In this document: in pieces, positions 17,057 to 25,082 of the stretch
How positions within the stretch are numbered: the stretch's first letter is position 1
How the letters are laid out: every line of letters starts with the position of its first letter
Source of the DNA: Armatimonadota bacterium
GTDB taxonomy: Bacteria > Armatimonadota > Zipacnadia > Zipacnadales > JABUFB01
Direction: 5' to 3'
DNA: 64,000 nt
Assembly: GCA_013314775.1 (NCBI GenBank)
Contig: JABUFB010000008.1
Span: 1 to 64,000 of the forward strand
The notes under the pieces: model-generated
Told to the model about the DNA's origin: nothing
The model's database searches: none
What the model saw: only the letters and a program-made list of their open reading frames with translations
Made by a program: the position numbers and the translations under genes

Positions 17057-18574
17057 CTATTCGCCGGCGGGGGAAGCGAAGCCTTCCACCCAGGCATTGG
17101 ACCGCTTCTCGAGGGTTTCTACCACAGCGCTTCCCACGGCGTCTCCCCAGACATTGATCGTAGTGCGGAAGCGGTCGAGGAGCCAGTCGATGGTGAGCAA
17201 CAGCGCCACTCCCTCGTGAGGCAGGCCGACCGCGGTAAGAACCATCAGCATGGTGACGAGACCGGCTTCGGGGATCCCCGCTGCGCCGATGGAAGCAAGG
17301 GTGGCGGTGAGGAAGACGATGACCATGGCTGCCGCGTGAAGTTCGATTCCGTACGCCTGCGCGATGAAGATCGCCGCCACGGCCTCATACAGCGCGGTGC
17401 CGTCCATATTGATGGTGGCTCCCAGGGGAACCACGAACCCGGCGACTCTTGGCGACACTCCATTTCGCTCCTCCGTGCCCTGCAGGGTGAGGGGGATCGT
17501 CGCCGAACTCGACGCAGTGCAGAAGGCATTGAGCAGCGCCGTCGCCATGTTTGCAGCAAAACGGAAAGGATTGCGCCTGCCCACCGCCCACAGGATGAAA
17601 GGCAGTACCACTATGCCGTGCAGCGACAGGCCCGCAACCACCGTGACGAAATACCGTGCAAGACCCACGAGTTCGGGGACAAAGCCCTCGAAGCCGCCCG
17701 CCTGGGCGATGCGTCCGGCAACAAGACCGAAAATCCCGATCGGCGCCGCGCGCATGACCAGATGCACGATGCCCATGACCGCGGCGTTCAGGGAATCGAA
17801 GAGCGCGATAGCAGGGCGGCCCCGGTCGCCAAGGGTGGTCAGCACGCCCCCCAGGAGCAGGGAGAAGACGATGAGCGGCAGTACCTGGTTATCCGCCATC
17901 GCCGCGAACAGGTTCCGAGGAAGCAATCCCCGCAGGACCTCTTCTGTGGTCTCGCGCACTGTCTTTGGTTTGCCCTTGATCTTCTCGGCGATGGGCAGCC
18001 CGATCTCGATGCCCTTCCCGGAGGCTCGCGGCTCTGCGGGATTCCCCTCGGCATCCGTCCAGGGCCCGGTTTGGATCCAGCCGGTCCCCACCTCTTCGAT
18101 GGGCGCGGTCAGACCCTGATCGACTAGAGTGACCACGAAACGGCTGTCGTAGTCTGCGCGCTGCAGGCCATCGGAGAAGGTCACTCGGGGGCCGGTCAGG
18201 GAATACTCGGCTCCCGGAATGCTCTCGCCGTGGCTGATCCCCGCGCCGGGGCGCACCACATTGACCAGCAGGATTCCCCACAGGACGGCGAGGCCGGTGG
18301 TGAACAGGTAGTACAGGATCGTGTGCCGGCCGAGGGACCCAAGCGTGCGGATGTCGCCCATGCCTGTGACCCCGGTGATCATCGAGAGCATGACCAGCGG
18401 CGCGACGATCATCAGCAGCGCATTCAGGAACAGGTCGCCAAGGACCGAGACTGCAAGGCCCGCTTCGGGGGAGAAGCCTCCCAGCAGCGCTCCCGCGAGC
18501 ATGCCGGCGACTACTGCGGGGAGCAGCCAAGGCGGGGTCGAACCCGAGGAATGCCGCGATGAAGGGGTGTCCAT
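17057..18574 (-). CDS. dicarboxylate/amino acid:cation symporter (DAACS, GltP/DctA type)
   Basis: A 505-residue membrane transporter of the glutamate/dicarboxylate:cation symporter family. Hallmarks are the hairpin motif TASSSATIPLT, NMDGTALYEAVAAIF and TLASIGAAGIPEAGLV. It imports acidic amino acids or C4-dicarboxylates with Na+ or H+. Between the PGAG element and the LLPRNLFAAMADNQVL segment lie about 90 mostly polar residues, compared with roughly 30 in archaeal GltPh as I recall it, so an extra extracytoplasmic domain is inserted between TM4 and TM5. ATG 18574 has TGAGG upstream; a GTG at 18586 is an alternative. Neighbours on the same strand are two TSUP permeases upstream and the GH123-like gene downstream. 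Confidence 0.92.
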   Translation of the reverse strand: MDTPSSRHSSGSTPPWLLPAVVAGMLAGALLGGFSPEAGLAVSVLGDLFLNALLMIVAPLVMLSMITGVTGMGDIRTLGSLGRHTILYYLFTTGLAVLWGILLVNVVRPGAGISHGESIPGAEYSLTGPRVTFSDGLQRADYDSRFVVTLVDQGLTAPIEEVGTGWIQTGPWTDAEGNPAEPRASGKGIEIGLPIAEKIKGKPKTVRETTEEVLRGLLPRNLFAAMADNQVLPLIVFSLLLGGVLTTLGDRGRPAIALFDSLNAAVMGIVHLVMRAAPIGIFGLVAGRIAQAGGFEGFVPELVGLARYFVTVVAGLSLHGIVVLPFILWAVGRRNPFRFAANMATALLNAFCTASSSATIPLTLQGTEERNGVSPRVAGFVVPLGATINMDGTALYEAVAAIFIAQAYGIELHAAAMVIVFLTATLASIGAAGIPEAGLVTMLMVLTAVGLPHEGVALLLTIDWLLDRFRTTINVWGDAVGSAVVETLEKRSNAWVEGFASPAGE

Positions 18575-18616
18575 GGATCGCCTCACAGGATTGGAGATTT
18601 GCGCAGAGCGCCGGCT

Positions 18617-19375
18617 TCAACCGCTGATGAAGAGGCGCACGGCAATGACCACCAGGAACACCGACACGAACAACTCCAGACCCCGCGCCGGGATGCGTTT
18701 GAAGGCCGCGTAGCCCACGAGCATGCCGATCAGGGAGCCGGGCATGCACCAGGCGGCGGTGGTGAGTAGTTCGGCCGTGTACAGCCCCCGTGCCGCGAAC
18801 ATCACCATGCCAAGCACCACGCTCGCGGTGAAGCAGGCCTGCAGCGTAGCAGTCCGCTGCTCCTTGGACCAGGGCATCGAGTAGACGTAGGCGATTAGCG
18901 GCGGGCCACTGGTGCCGAACGCTCCGCCGAGAGCACCCGACGCGACCCCGGCGAGTAGCGCCAGAGCGGTGCCGTGGCGCGGTTCGTGATGCGGAGCCCC
19001 GTCACTGGGACCGTTTCGCAGGCCCGCGCGCCCAGCACGGACAGCGGCGATGACGAGCACCACCGCAAGCCCCCGCAAGAGCACCTCCCGAGGCCAGTTC
19101 ACCAGCACGTGCACCCCGAAGGGCGTCCCGATTGCCACTCCGCTCACAAGTGGAAGCACGCGGCGCGCGGATACGTGCCGCCGCAGACGGAGAAGTACAT
19201 ACCCGGTCACCGGCGCGTTCAACAGGGCAATCAGCGGGGTCACGCTGGTCAGTTCGGTCATCAGCGAGAGCGGGCCGACAGCGGTCAGTGCGAACCCGAA
19301 GCCCGATGCGCCCTGCACTGCAGCGGCGGCAAAGACAACGAGCAGCGCTTTGATGATCTGCGGTCCGGGGCTCAA
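18617..19375 (-). CDS. TauE/SafE-type (TSUP) permease, copy 2
   Basis: A 252-residue protein with about eight hydrophobic segments and the family motif QGASGFGFALTAVGPLSL near the N-terminus, repeated in divergent form in the second half (SGALGGAFGTSGPPLIAYV). TSUP proteins export or import small anions such as sulfite, sulfoacetate or other organosulfur compounds; the substrate here is unknown. The likely start is TTG 19375 with AGGA 9 nt upstream; no in-frame ATG lies early enough. It starts 12 nt after its paralogue (19388-20191) ends, indicating tandem duplication and cotranscription. Confidence 0.85.
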   Translation of the reverse strand: MSPGPQIIKALLVVFAAAAVQGASGFGFALTAVGPLSLMTELTSVTPLIALLNAPVTGYVLLRLRRHVSARRVLPLVSGVAIGTPFGVHVLVNWPREVLLRGLAVVLVIAAVRAGRAGLRNGPSDGAPHHEPRHGTALALLAGVASGALGGAFGTSGPPLIAYVYSMPWSKEQRTATLQACFTASVVLGMVMFAARGLYTAELLTTAAWCMPGSLIGMLVGYAAFKRIPARGLELFVSVFLVVIAVRLFISG

Positions 19376-19387
19376 CGAGGCATCATC

Positions 19388-20191
19388 CTAGATCGCTCCC
19401 GGCCAGATGAAGAGCTTGATCGCGACCAGTAGCAGGAAGACCGCAACGAACAGTTCCATTGCTCGGGGTGGAAATCGCCGGAAGATCGCTTGTCCCAGCA
19501 CCATCCCCAGCGCGCCGGCGGGGATACAGAGAAGCGACACCAGCACAATCGTCATGTCGTAAAGACCTGACGCGCCGTACGTCACGATTCTCGTTGCCAG
19601 GCTGATCGCGAAGATCGCCTGAAGCGTCGCGGTCCGTTCCTCTTTGGTCCATGGGCGGCAGTACACGTAAGCAATCACCGGCGGACCACCTGCACCGTAT
19701 GCCCCCGCGAGGGCGCCGGTGACCAGTCCGATAATCCCGGTATTCGCCCGGTGGCGCGTCCCGGAGCAGGTTTCTTCCGCGGGAGGGTCGGTGCTGTCGT
19801 TTGCGTTCCCATTGCCATTCCGGGCCCGGAACGAGCGCACCGAGGCTAACACGAGCACGACCGCCAGCACCCGCAGGAGGATTTCCTGGGGGCACTTGAT
19901 CAGGAAATACGCGCCCAGAGGCACCCCCAGCACCATCGTGACTGCGATGGGCCAAACGTGGTCCCATTTCACGTGTCGGCGCAGGACCCAGAGTACGTAG
20001 ACAACCACCGGTGTGTTCAGCAGGGCCAGGAGTGGACTGGAGACGGTGAGCTGGAGAAAGAGTGAAAGGGCCGCCACGGCGAACAGCCCGAATCCGAACC
20101 CGCTGGCTCCCTGGATGATGGAGCCAACGAATACGATTCCCAGGAGAGTGGGGAGTGTGGTGGCGTACTGCTCCAGCATGACTGGTACCAT
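19388..20191 (-). CDS. TauE/SafE-type (TSUP) permease, copy 1
   Basis: A membrane protein of about 267 residues from ATG 20191, with QGASGFGFGLFAVAALSLF near the N-terminus and GALAGAYGAGGPPVIAYV in the second half, as in the adjacent copy. About eight transmembrane segments are visible. It is predicted to move small anions, often sulfite or sulfonates in this family. The start is uncertain: ATG 20191 or 20179 give a normal family length but lack a strong ribosome-binding site, and upstream in-frame starts (20254, 20281) would add an unsupported polar extension. A linker around residues 115-150 is polar and less conserved than the neighbour's. Confidence 0.8.
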   Translation of the reverse strand: MVPVMLEQYATTLPTLLGIVFVGSIIQGASGFGFGLFAVAALSLFLQLTVSSPLLALLNTPVVVYVLWVLRRHVKWDHVWPIAVTMVLGVPLGAYFLIKCPQEILLRVLAVVLVLASVRSFRARNGNGNANDSTDPPAEETCSGTRHRANTGIIGLVTGALAGAYGAGGPPVIAYVYCRPWTKEERTATLQAIFAISLATRIVTYGASGLYDMTIVLVSLLCIPAGALGMVLGQAIFRRFPPRAMELFVAVFLLLVAIKLFIWPGAI

Positions 20192-20394
20192 GGCAGGGCG
20201 GAGATAACCGGGCAACGGACAGCCAGGCTCGCGCCGGAGCCTGGCAGGAGCCATATTGCCATATTCTGGGTGTGGAGGCAAGGCACGCGGCCGGTCGAAG
20301 GGCCTCCTTGCCGAGCCCGTCCCCGTTGGTTAAGATAGTGCGAGCCGCGTGGGGTGAGTCTCAGCCCCAATTGCCCGCACGGGAAACAGGACAG

Positions 20395-22365
20395 ATGAGC
20401 GAACAGCCGAGGCCATTCGAACGCGGCCTGACTCTCCGGTCGATGCTGGTCTTCGCCGCGATCCTCGCCCTCAGCAATCTGTGGGTTCTGCGCACGGAGC
20501 TTCTCACCGGGAGCTACGCCACTGGAGGCACTCCGCCTGCCATTGCTGTTGGGTGGCTGCTCCTGCTGCTGGGGATCGCCGTCACTTTCGGGCGGCTGTG
20601 GAGGCCCCTGCGCCTGTCGCGCCCCGAGCTTCTGGTCATCTACGCCTGCCTGGCCCTGGCCGTGCCCATGTCCAGCTACGGTATCATGCGGGCCTTCCTG
20701 CCCCATCTCACCGTCCTGTCCTACTTCGCCGAACCCACCAATGAGTTTGCCAAGATGTGGTCGATGCTCCCGGACTGGCAGGTCGTGCGAGACGAGGAGA
20801 TTATCCGGCAGTGTTTCGAGGCCTCGCCCAATGAACGTGTGCCGTGGGCCTTCTGGATGCCGGTTCTTGGCCGCTGGTTCCTGCTCTTCGCGGCCATCTT
20901 CCTGTGCGTCAGCGGCATGCTCAGCTTCTTTCGCCGCCGCTGGGTGGATGGGGACCGGTTGCAGTTCCCGATCCTCTACCTCCCCACCCAGATACTGCCG
21001 GCGACGGGCGAGGGTCTGAGCCTGTTTTCAAACCCCATATTCTACATCGGGTTCATTGCCGCATTCGTGGTGAACCTGGGCAATGTCCTGCGTGCCTTCA
21101 ACCCCGGGTTCCCGGCCATGGGCACGGTCACCGAACTTGGGAACATCTTCACCGAATCGCCCTGGGATGCGGTGCGGCCCTTCCGCTGGCATCATTTCCC
21201 CCAGGTTTTTGGCCTGGGCTACCTGGTGAATCTTGAAGTCCTCCAGTCTGTATGGTTCTTCTTCCTGCTCAACAAAGGTCTGGCCGTAGGCGCCCGGGCC
21301 TTCGGTTACGACAATCCGGCGATGCCCTTCATGGCCGAGCAGTGTTCCGGCGGCTATCCGGTAATGGCGCTGATCCTCGCCTTCCTCGCGCGGAAGGAGA
21401 TCGCAGATGTGTTCCGGCGGGCCTTCGTGGCTGTGCGGGGCAATGAGCAGCACAATGAACCGCTGCCTGCGTGGGGTGCCGTGCTGGCTTTCCTGGGCGG
21501 GCTTGCTTTTGCCGTCATCTGGTGCAATCTCACCGGGATGAGCGTGGTACTGGCGCTCATTTTCTTCGGGGTCGTGCTGTCATATTCGCTGGTCTATGCT
21601 CGCATCCGCGCCGAAGCAGGGATCCCGTACAGTCAGGTCTATCCCACGGATTTCCCTCTGCTGAATATGCAGATATTCCTGGGTTCGAGGGGGCTGAAGG
21701 CGCTCGGACCTGACAGCAGCATGGTGGCGCTGGGCAGCCTGGGGTGGCTGTCGTATCACTACTACTCGCATTTCATGGCCGCCTACCAGCTCGACGGCTT
21801 CCGTCTGGCTGATGACGCTCATATTCGCCGCGGCGAAATGACCGGCGCGCTTTTCATCGCCATGGCGCTCGGCTTCGCTGGTGCGGCCTGGGCGCATCTG
21901 AGCGCCTACTACCAGTACGGGCAGAATATCGTGGACGGCGCCACCGGTCTGGGCGATCACCGGGCAAAGGTGGCGGTGAACACTTTCACCAGCATGGAGC
22001 AGTTGATGGCGGGGCGCGTGATGCCCGACGTGACCCGCATGGGCTTCGCCATCGGCGGCGGAGCGGTGACCCTGGCCCTCGCCTCCCTGCGCTTCCTGTT
22101 CCTGCGCTTCCCGCTACACCCGCTGGGCTATCTGATCGCCACCTCGTACCAGAACGAGTGCCCGATCTGGGGCGACATCTTCTTGATCTGGCTGGTGAAA
22201 TCCCTGATTCTGCGGCTTGGTGGGGTGCGCCTGTATCGGCAGCTGATTCCGTGTTTCGTGGGAATTGCCCTGGGACAGTTCTTCTGGGGTGGAATTGTCT
22301 GGGGGAACATCACGCCGTTGGTTCCGCTGGAGATCGCGAAGCGCTACTGGCTGCCGCGGGTCTAG
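20395..22365 (+). CDS. DUF6785/DUF6784-like polytopic membrane protein (second copy)
   Basis: A 656-residue membrane protein with about a dozen hydrophobic segments, paralogous to 848-2812: similar length, a WVDGDRLQFPILYLP element (WVERERLIYPLTVLP in the other copy), a RIRAEAGIPYSQV segment (RIVAESGMAEAV) and the HPLGY and GGVRLYRQ signatures near the C-terminus. It is distantly OPT-transporter-like and of unknown substrate. ATG 20395 begins the first membrane-proximal segment; AGGA lies only 3 nt upstream, so the ribosome-binding site is tight. The gene stands alone on the + strand, divergent from the TSUP pair and convergent with the FAD oxidoreductase gene. Confidence 0.75.
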   Translation: MSEQPRPFERGLTLRSMLVFAAILALSNLWVLRTELLTGSYATGGTPPAIAVGWLLLLLGIAVTFGRLWRPLRLSRPELLVIYACLALAVPMSSYGIMRAFLPHLTVLSYFAEPTNEFAKMWSMLPDWQVVRDEEIIRQCFEASPNERVPWAFWMPVLGRWFLLFAAIFLCVSGMLSFFRRRWVDGDRLQFPILYLPTQILPATGEGLSLFSNPIFYIGFIAAFVVNLGNVLRAFNPGFPAMGTVTELGNIFTESPWDAVRPFRWHHFPQVFGLGYLVNLEVLQSVWFFFLLNKGLAVGARAFGYDNPAMPFMAEQCSGGYPVMALILAFLARKEIADVFRRAFVAVRGNEQHNEPLPAWGAVLAFLGGLAFAVIWCNLTGMSVVLALIFFGVVLSYSLVYARIRAEAGIPYSQVYPTDFPLLNMQIFLGSRGLKALGPDSSMVALGSLGWLSYHYYSHFMAAYQLDGFRLADDAHIRRGEMTGALFIAMALGFAGAAWAHLSAYYQYGQNIVDGATGLGDHRAKVAVNTFTSMEQLMAGRVMPDVTRMGFAIGGGAVTLALASLRFLFLRFPLHPLGYLIATSYQNECPIWGDIFLIWLVKSLILRLGGVRLYRQLIPCFVGIALGQFFWGGIVWGNITPLVPLEIAKRYWLPRV

Positions 22366-22475
22366 CGGCTATCGCCGTTTTCGCCCCTCATCCCGAAACC
22401 CACCGACCGGCTGCATGCTCCGCGGGGGAGAGACCAGACGCGCGCGGGCACGACGCGCCGGGATGAGGCTATCCC

Positions 22476-23738
22476 CTACGGTACGATTGCCCCATGCTCC
22501 CGCAATACCGCCACAAGCTCGCTGTGCGGCACCTGCAGCGGCGTCACTGCGGCCCGGCAAGCCAGGGCAGCGCAGGCACCGGCCGCCTGCCCGATGGCCA
22601 TGCAGGTTGCCTGGACACGCAGCGCCGAGTTGGCCAGGCGATCGCTGCTCACCGACCTCCCCGCCACCAGTAAGTTTTCGCTGCCTTTCGGCACAAGCGC
22701 TCGCAGGGGAACAGTGGGGACCGTCCCCGGGCTGAGGGGTTGAGGCGTTACGCCGTGTTCGTCATGCACGTCGATGGGGTAGAAGGCATTGCACACAGCG
22801 TCTTCGAACGTGCGCCCCGACATGTAGTCCTCGACGGTGATCGTCGTTTCGCCCACAATTCGGTAGGTCTCGCGCACCCCGACTTCCGCCTGACACTGGA
22901 TGACCCGGGCATCTTCGCAGCCGGGAAGCGAGCGGATGAAGCGCAGTAGGCGCAGCATCGACGCGCGCCCTGCGATGTTGGTGTTCGTGTAGGCGACCGA
23001 GGTGGAGGAGTCGGCGTCCGGGATGTGGTTGGCATTGATGCCCCGGCCCTTCAGGAAGTGGATGAACTGCCCGTCGGGGCTGGAGAAATCGCTGCGCCGC
23101 AGTGCGCCGGACTCCAGGGCAGCGCGGTAGCGGGATTGGATCAGTTCCGGGTCCAGGGCGTCGGGATCATACCCCCCGAGCACCATGATCAGCGTTCCTG
23201 GCTGGATCACCTCGTCGCGACGGCGCTCAAAGCCCAGCATGCCCACGATGTCCGCGCCGCCGGTGCAGTCGATGACCTGCCGGCAGGTCACAGCCCGGCG
23301 CACTCCTCGCCCCGCAGTCTCGACGCGCCAACCGGGGTTCTCCGGTTCCGCGTCGATTGCGGTCTCGTAGTAGTGCAGGACGACCCCGGCGTCCAGGCAG
23401 GTCTCCTCGGCGAGCGCCGCGTAGACCGGCCCATTGATCCTGACGTGATGCTGCGAGTGGCGCGGAGGCACGACGCTGAAGTCCGGCAGGGTCCCGGAAT
23501 CCAGGTCCACCGCCTTCAGGACAAGCTCCCAGCCGATGCCCGCGATGACCTGCCTGCCCCAGGCGTGGAACAGTCCCGGGAACGAGACGCCGCCGGTGGT
23601 CATGGTGCCACCCAGTTGCGGTCCGGCCTCGATGATCGCCGTGCGCGCTCCGAGCTTCGCCGCCTGAATGGCAGCGATATGCCCGGCAGTCCCGCCGCCG
23701 ATAATCAGGACATCCGCATTGTCCGTGATGTAGTCCAT
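22476..23738 (-). CDS. FAD-dependent oxidoreductase (FAD_oxidored family)
   Basis: A 420-residue flavoprotein with an N-terminal Rossmann motif (VLIIGGGTAGHIAA, Gly14/Gly16/Gly19) and IEAGPQLGGTMTTGG, then the C-terminal FAD-contact region (ENLLVAGRSVSSDRLANSALR). This FAD_oxidored (PF12831-like) group is common in polysaccharide-degrading bacteria, but few members have defined substrates. No signal peptide is seen. It starts 22 nt after the end of the Gfo/Idh/MocA gene and is probably cotranscribed with it; the pair could oxidise a released sugar or polyol in two steps, which is inference only. Confidence 0.85.
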   Translation of the reverse strand: MDYITDNADVLIIGGGTAGHIAAIQAAKLGARTAIIEAGPQLGGTMTTGGVSFPGLFHAWGRQVIAGIGWELVLKAVDLDSGTLPDFSVVPPRHSQHHVRINGPVYAALAEETCLDAGVVLHYYETAIDAEPENPGWRVETAGRGVRRAVTCRQVIDCTGGADIVGMLGFERRRDEVIQPGTLIMVLGGYDPDALDPELIQSRYRAALESGALRRSDFSSPDGQFIHFLKGRGINANHIPDADSSTSVAYTNTNIAGRASMLRLLRFIRSLPGCEDARVIQCQAEVGVRETYRIVGETTITVEDYMSGRTFEDAVCNAFYPIDVHDEHGVTPQPLSPGTVPTVPLRALVPKGSENLLVAGRSVSSDRLANSALRVQATCMAIGQAAGACAALACRAAVTPLQVPHSELVAVLREHGAIVP

Positions 23739-23760
23739 GTGGGCTCCCGCCGATCACGGC

Positions 23761-25032
23761 TCAGACTACCGGCTTTGTATAGATGCGCTTCTTCCCCGCA
23801 TGTCCGTCGTAGATGGTGATCCCGTCCGGGCCGAAGCCCGCGCTCACCACCGGCGGCTTGCCCTGGTCGAAGTAAGCGCTGTTGCGCTGCATGACCTCTC
23901 GGGCCGCGTGGATAATCGCCACCGGAATGCGCTGGGATGCAGCATCCGGGTAGCTCCCCTCGAGTTCGGACGCTGTTGCGCGCCCGGTGAGGCAGCGGAC
24001 GATGCGCTCCATACAGTCGATCAGGCTGTCCTTGCCGTAGCCCGTGCAGCCGAAAGAGCCGTCGGGTCGGGGCACCCAGCGGAAGAAGTGGGTATTGCTC
24101 GTGCGCGAACCCTTCCGCTCGATCCAGTAGCGCAGGCCGCGATATTGTGAGTCGGATTCGATCTTCCCGTTGCCGCCGATGAAATGGCTCTCCTGATTGA
24201 CCGGACCCTCGAAATCTTTCGGGGTGAGCCACGTATTCTCGTAGCTGATGGCCATGCCGTTGGTGTGGGTCACGAAGACCTGAACGGCGTCGAAGGCGTC
24301 CTTGCCGAATTCACTGCGCAGGCGCTGCTTCTCGCCGAACGCGAAGAGACTCATGGGCACGAGTTTGAGATAGTGGCAGAAGAGGTCGACCCAGTGGATG
24401 CCCACATAGGTGAAGGGGTCGCTGTCTTCGGCCCACTTGAAGATAGAAGTGGAGACCTCAAGGGGCTCTTCCAGGACCCCGCGTGCGTGGATCGGCAGGC
24501 CCATCTGCGGCGCAAGTTCCCGGAAGATCTTCAGGTGGTCCGGGTCGTAACGCTTGTGCATGTCCACACCGACGATCAGGTTCTTCGCGCGGGCGCTCTC
24601 GATTATCCGGTCGGCCTCGTCCAGGCTCAGGCACAGGGGCTTTTCGGCGATGACGTGTACCCCGGCCTCAAGCGCGCACAGAATCGGCTCAGTGTGCAGG
24701 TGGTCCGGGGTGGCGACGATGAGCACGTCCAGGTCCGGGTGGTCGGCGATGATCTGCTCCCAGGGCGCGTCACCGTGGTAAGCCATCGGCTTGATGCCCG
24801 CGTTCCTGCGGTTGAGTGCGCAGCCCTTGCGGGCCGACTTCTCGGACCGGGTACCAATGGCGACCATCTCGAAGCGCAGGTCCCGGTAGTCGGCGGCGCG
24901 GTCGTCAAGCCCAATGCGGTCGAGATACGGCGAGATGCCGTTGCGTTGCAGGTCCCACATGGAACCGGCCACCACGTCGCTGCCGAACATCCCGTAGCCC
25001 ACCTGGGCGATCTTCACGGTATTGCCTGTCAT
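23761..25032 (-). CDS. Gfo/Idh/MocA-family oxidoreductase
   Basis: A 423-residue NAD(P)-dependent dehydrogenase. The N-terminal nucleotide-binding motif VGYGMFG (residues 11-17) and the catalytic EKP motif (Glu130-Lys131-Pro132, in HVIAEKPLCL) are intact, as is GVDMHKRYDPDH. Family members oxidise, reduce or isomerise sugars, inositols and sugar derivatives. No Tat or Sec signal is visible, so the enzyme is likely cytoplasmic. It lies between the DUF5107-TPR gene (50 nt upstream) and the FAD oxidoreductase gene (22 nt downstream), forming a three-gene unit. Confidence 0.9.
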   Translation of the reverse strand: MTGNTVKIAQVGYGMFGSDVVAGSMWDLQRNGISPYLDRIGLDDRAADYRDLRFEMVAIGTRSEKSARKGCALNRRNAGIKPMAYHGDAPWEQIIADHPDLDVLIVATPDHLHTEPILCALEAGVHVIAEKPLCLSLDEADRIIESARAKNLIVGVDMHKRYDPDHLKIFRELAPQMGLPIHARGVLEEPLEVSTSIFKWAEDSDPFTYVGIHWVDLFCHYLKLVPMSLFAFGEKQRLRSEFGKDAFDAVQVFVTHTNGMAISYENTWLTPKDFEGPVNQESHFIGGNGKIESDSQYRGLRYWIERKGSRTSNTHFFRWVPRPDGSFGCTGYGKDSLIDCMERIVRCLTGRATASELEGSYPDAASQRIPVAIIHAAREVMQRNSAYFDQGKPPVVSAGFGPDGITIYDGHAGKKRIYTKPVV

Positions 25033-25082
25033 AGTCGCGGCCTCCGGTCTTCAACTTCGCAATGCATCATTCTGACGTCTGA

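Noticed and set aside
22366-22400. Short stem (CGGC-TATC-GCCG) followed by TTTT after the second DUF6785-like gene
   Set aside because: Only 4-6 bp, too weak to call a terminator.
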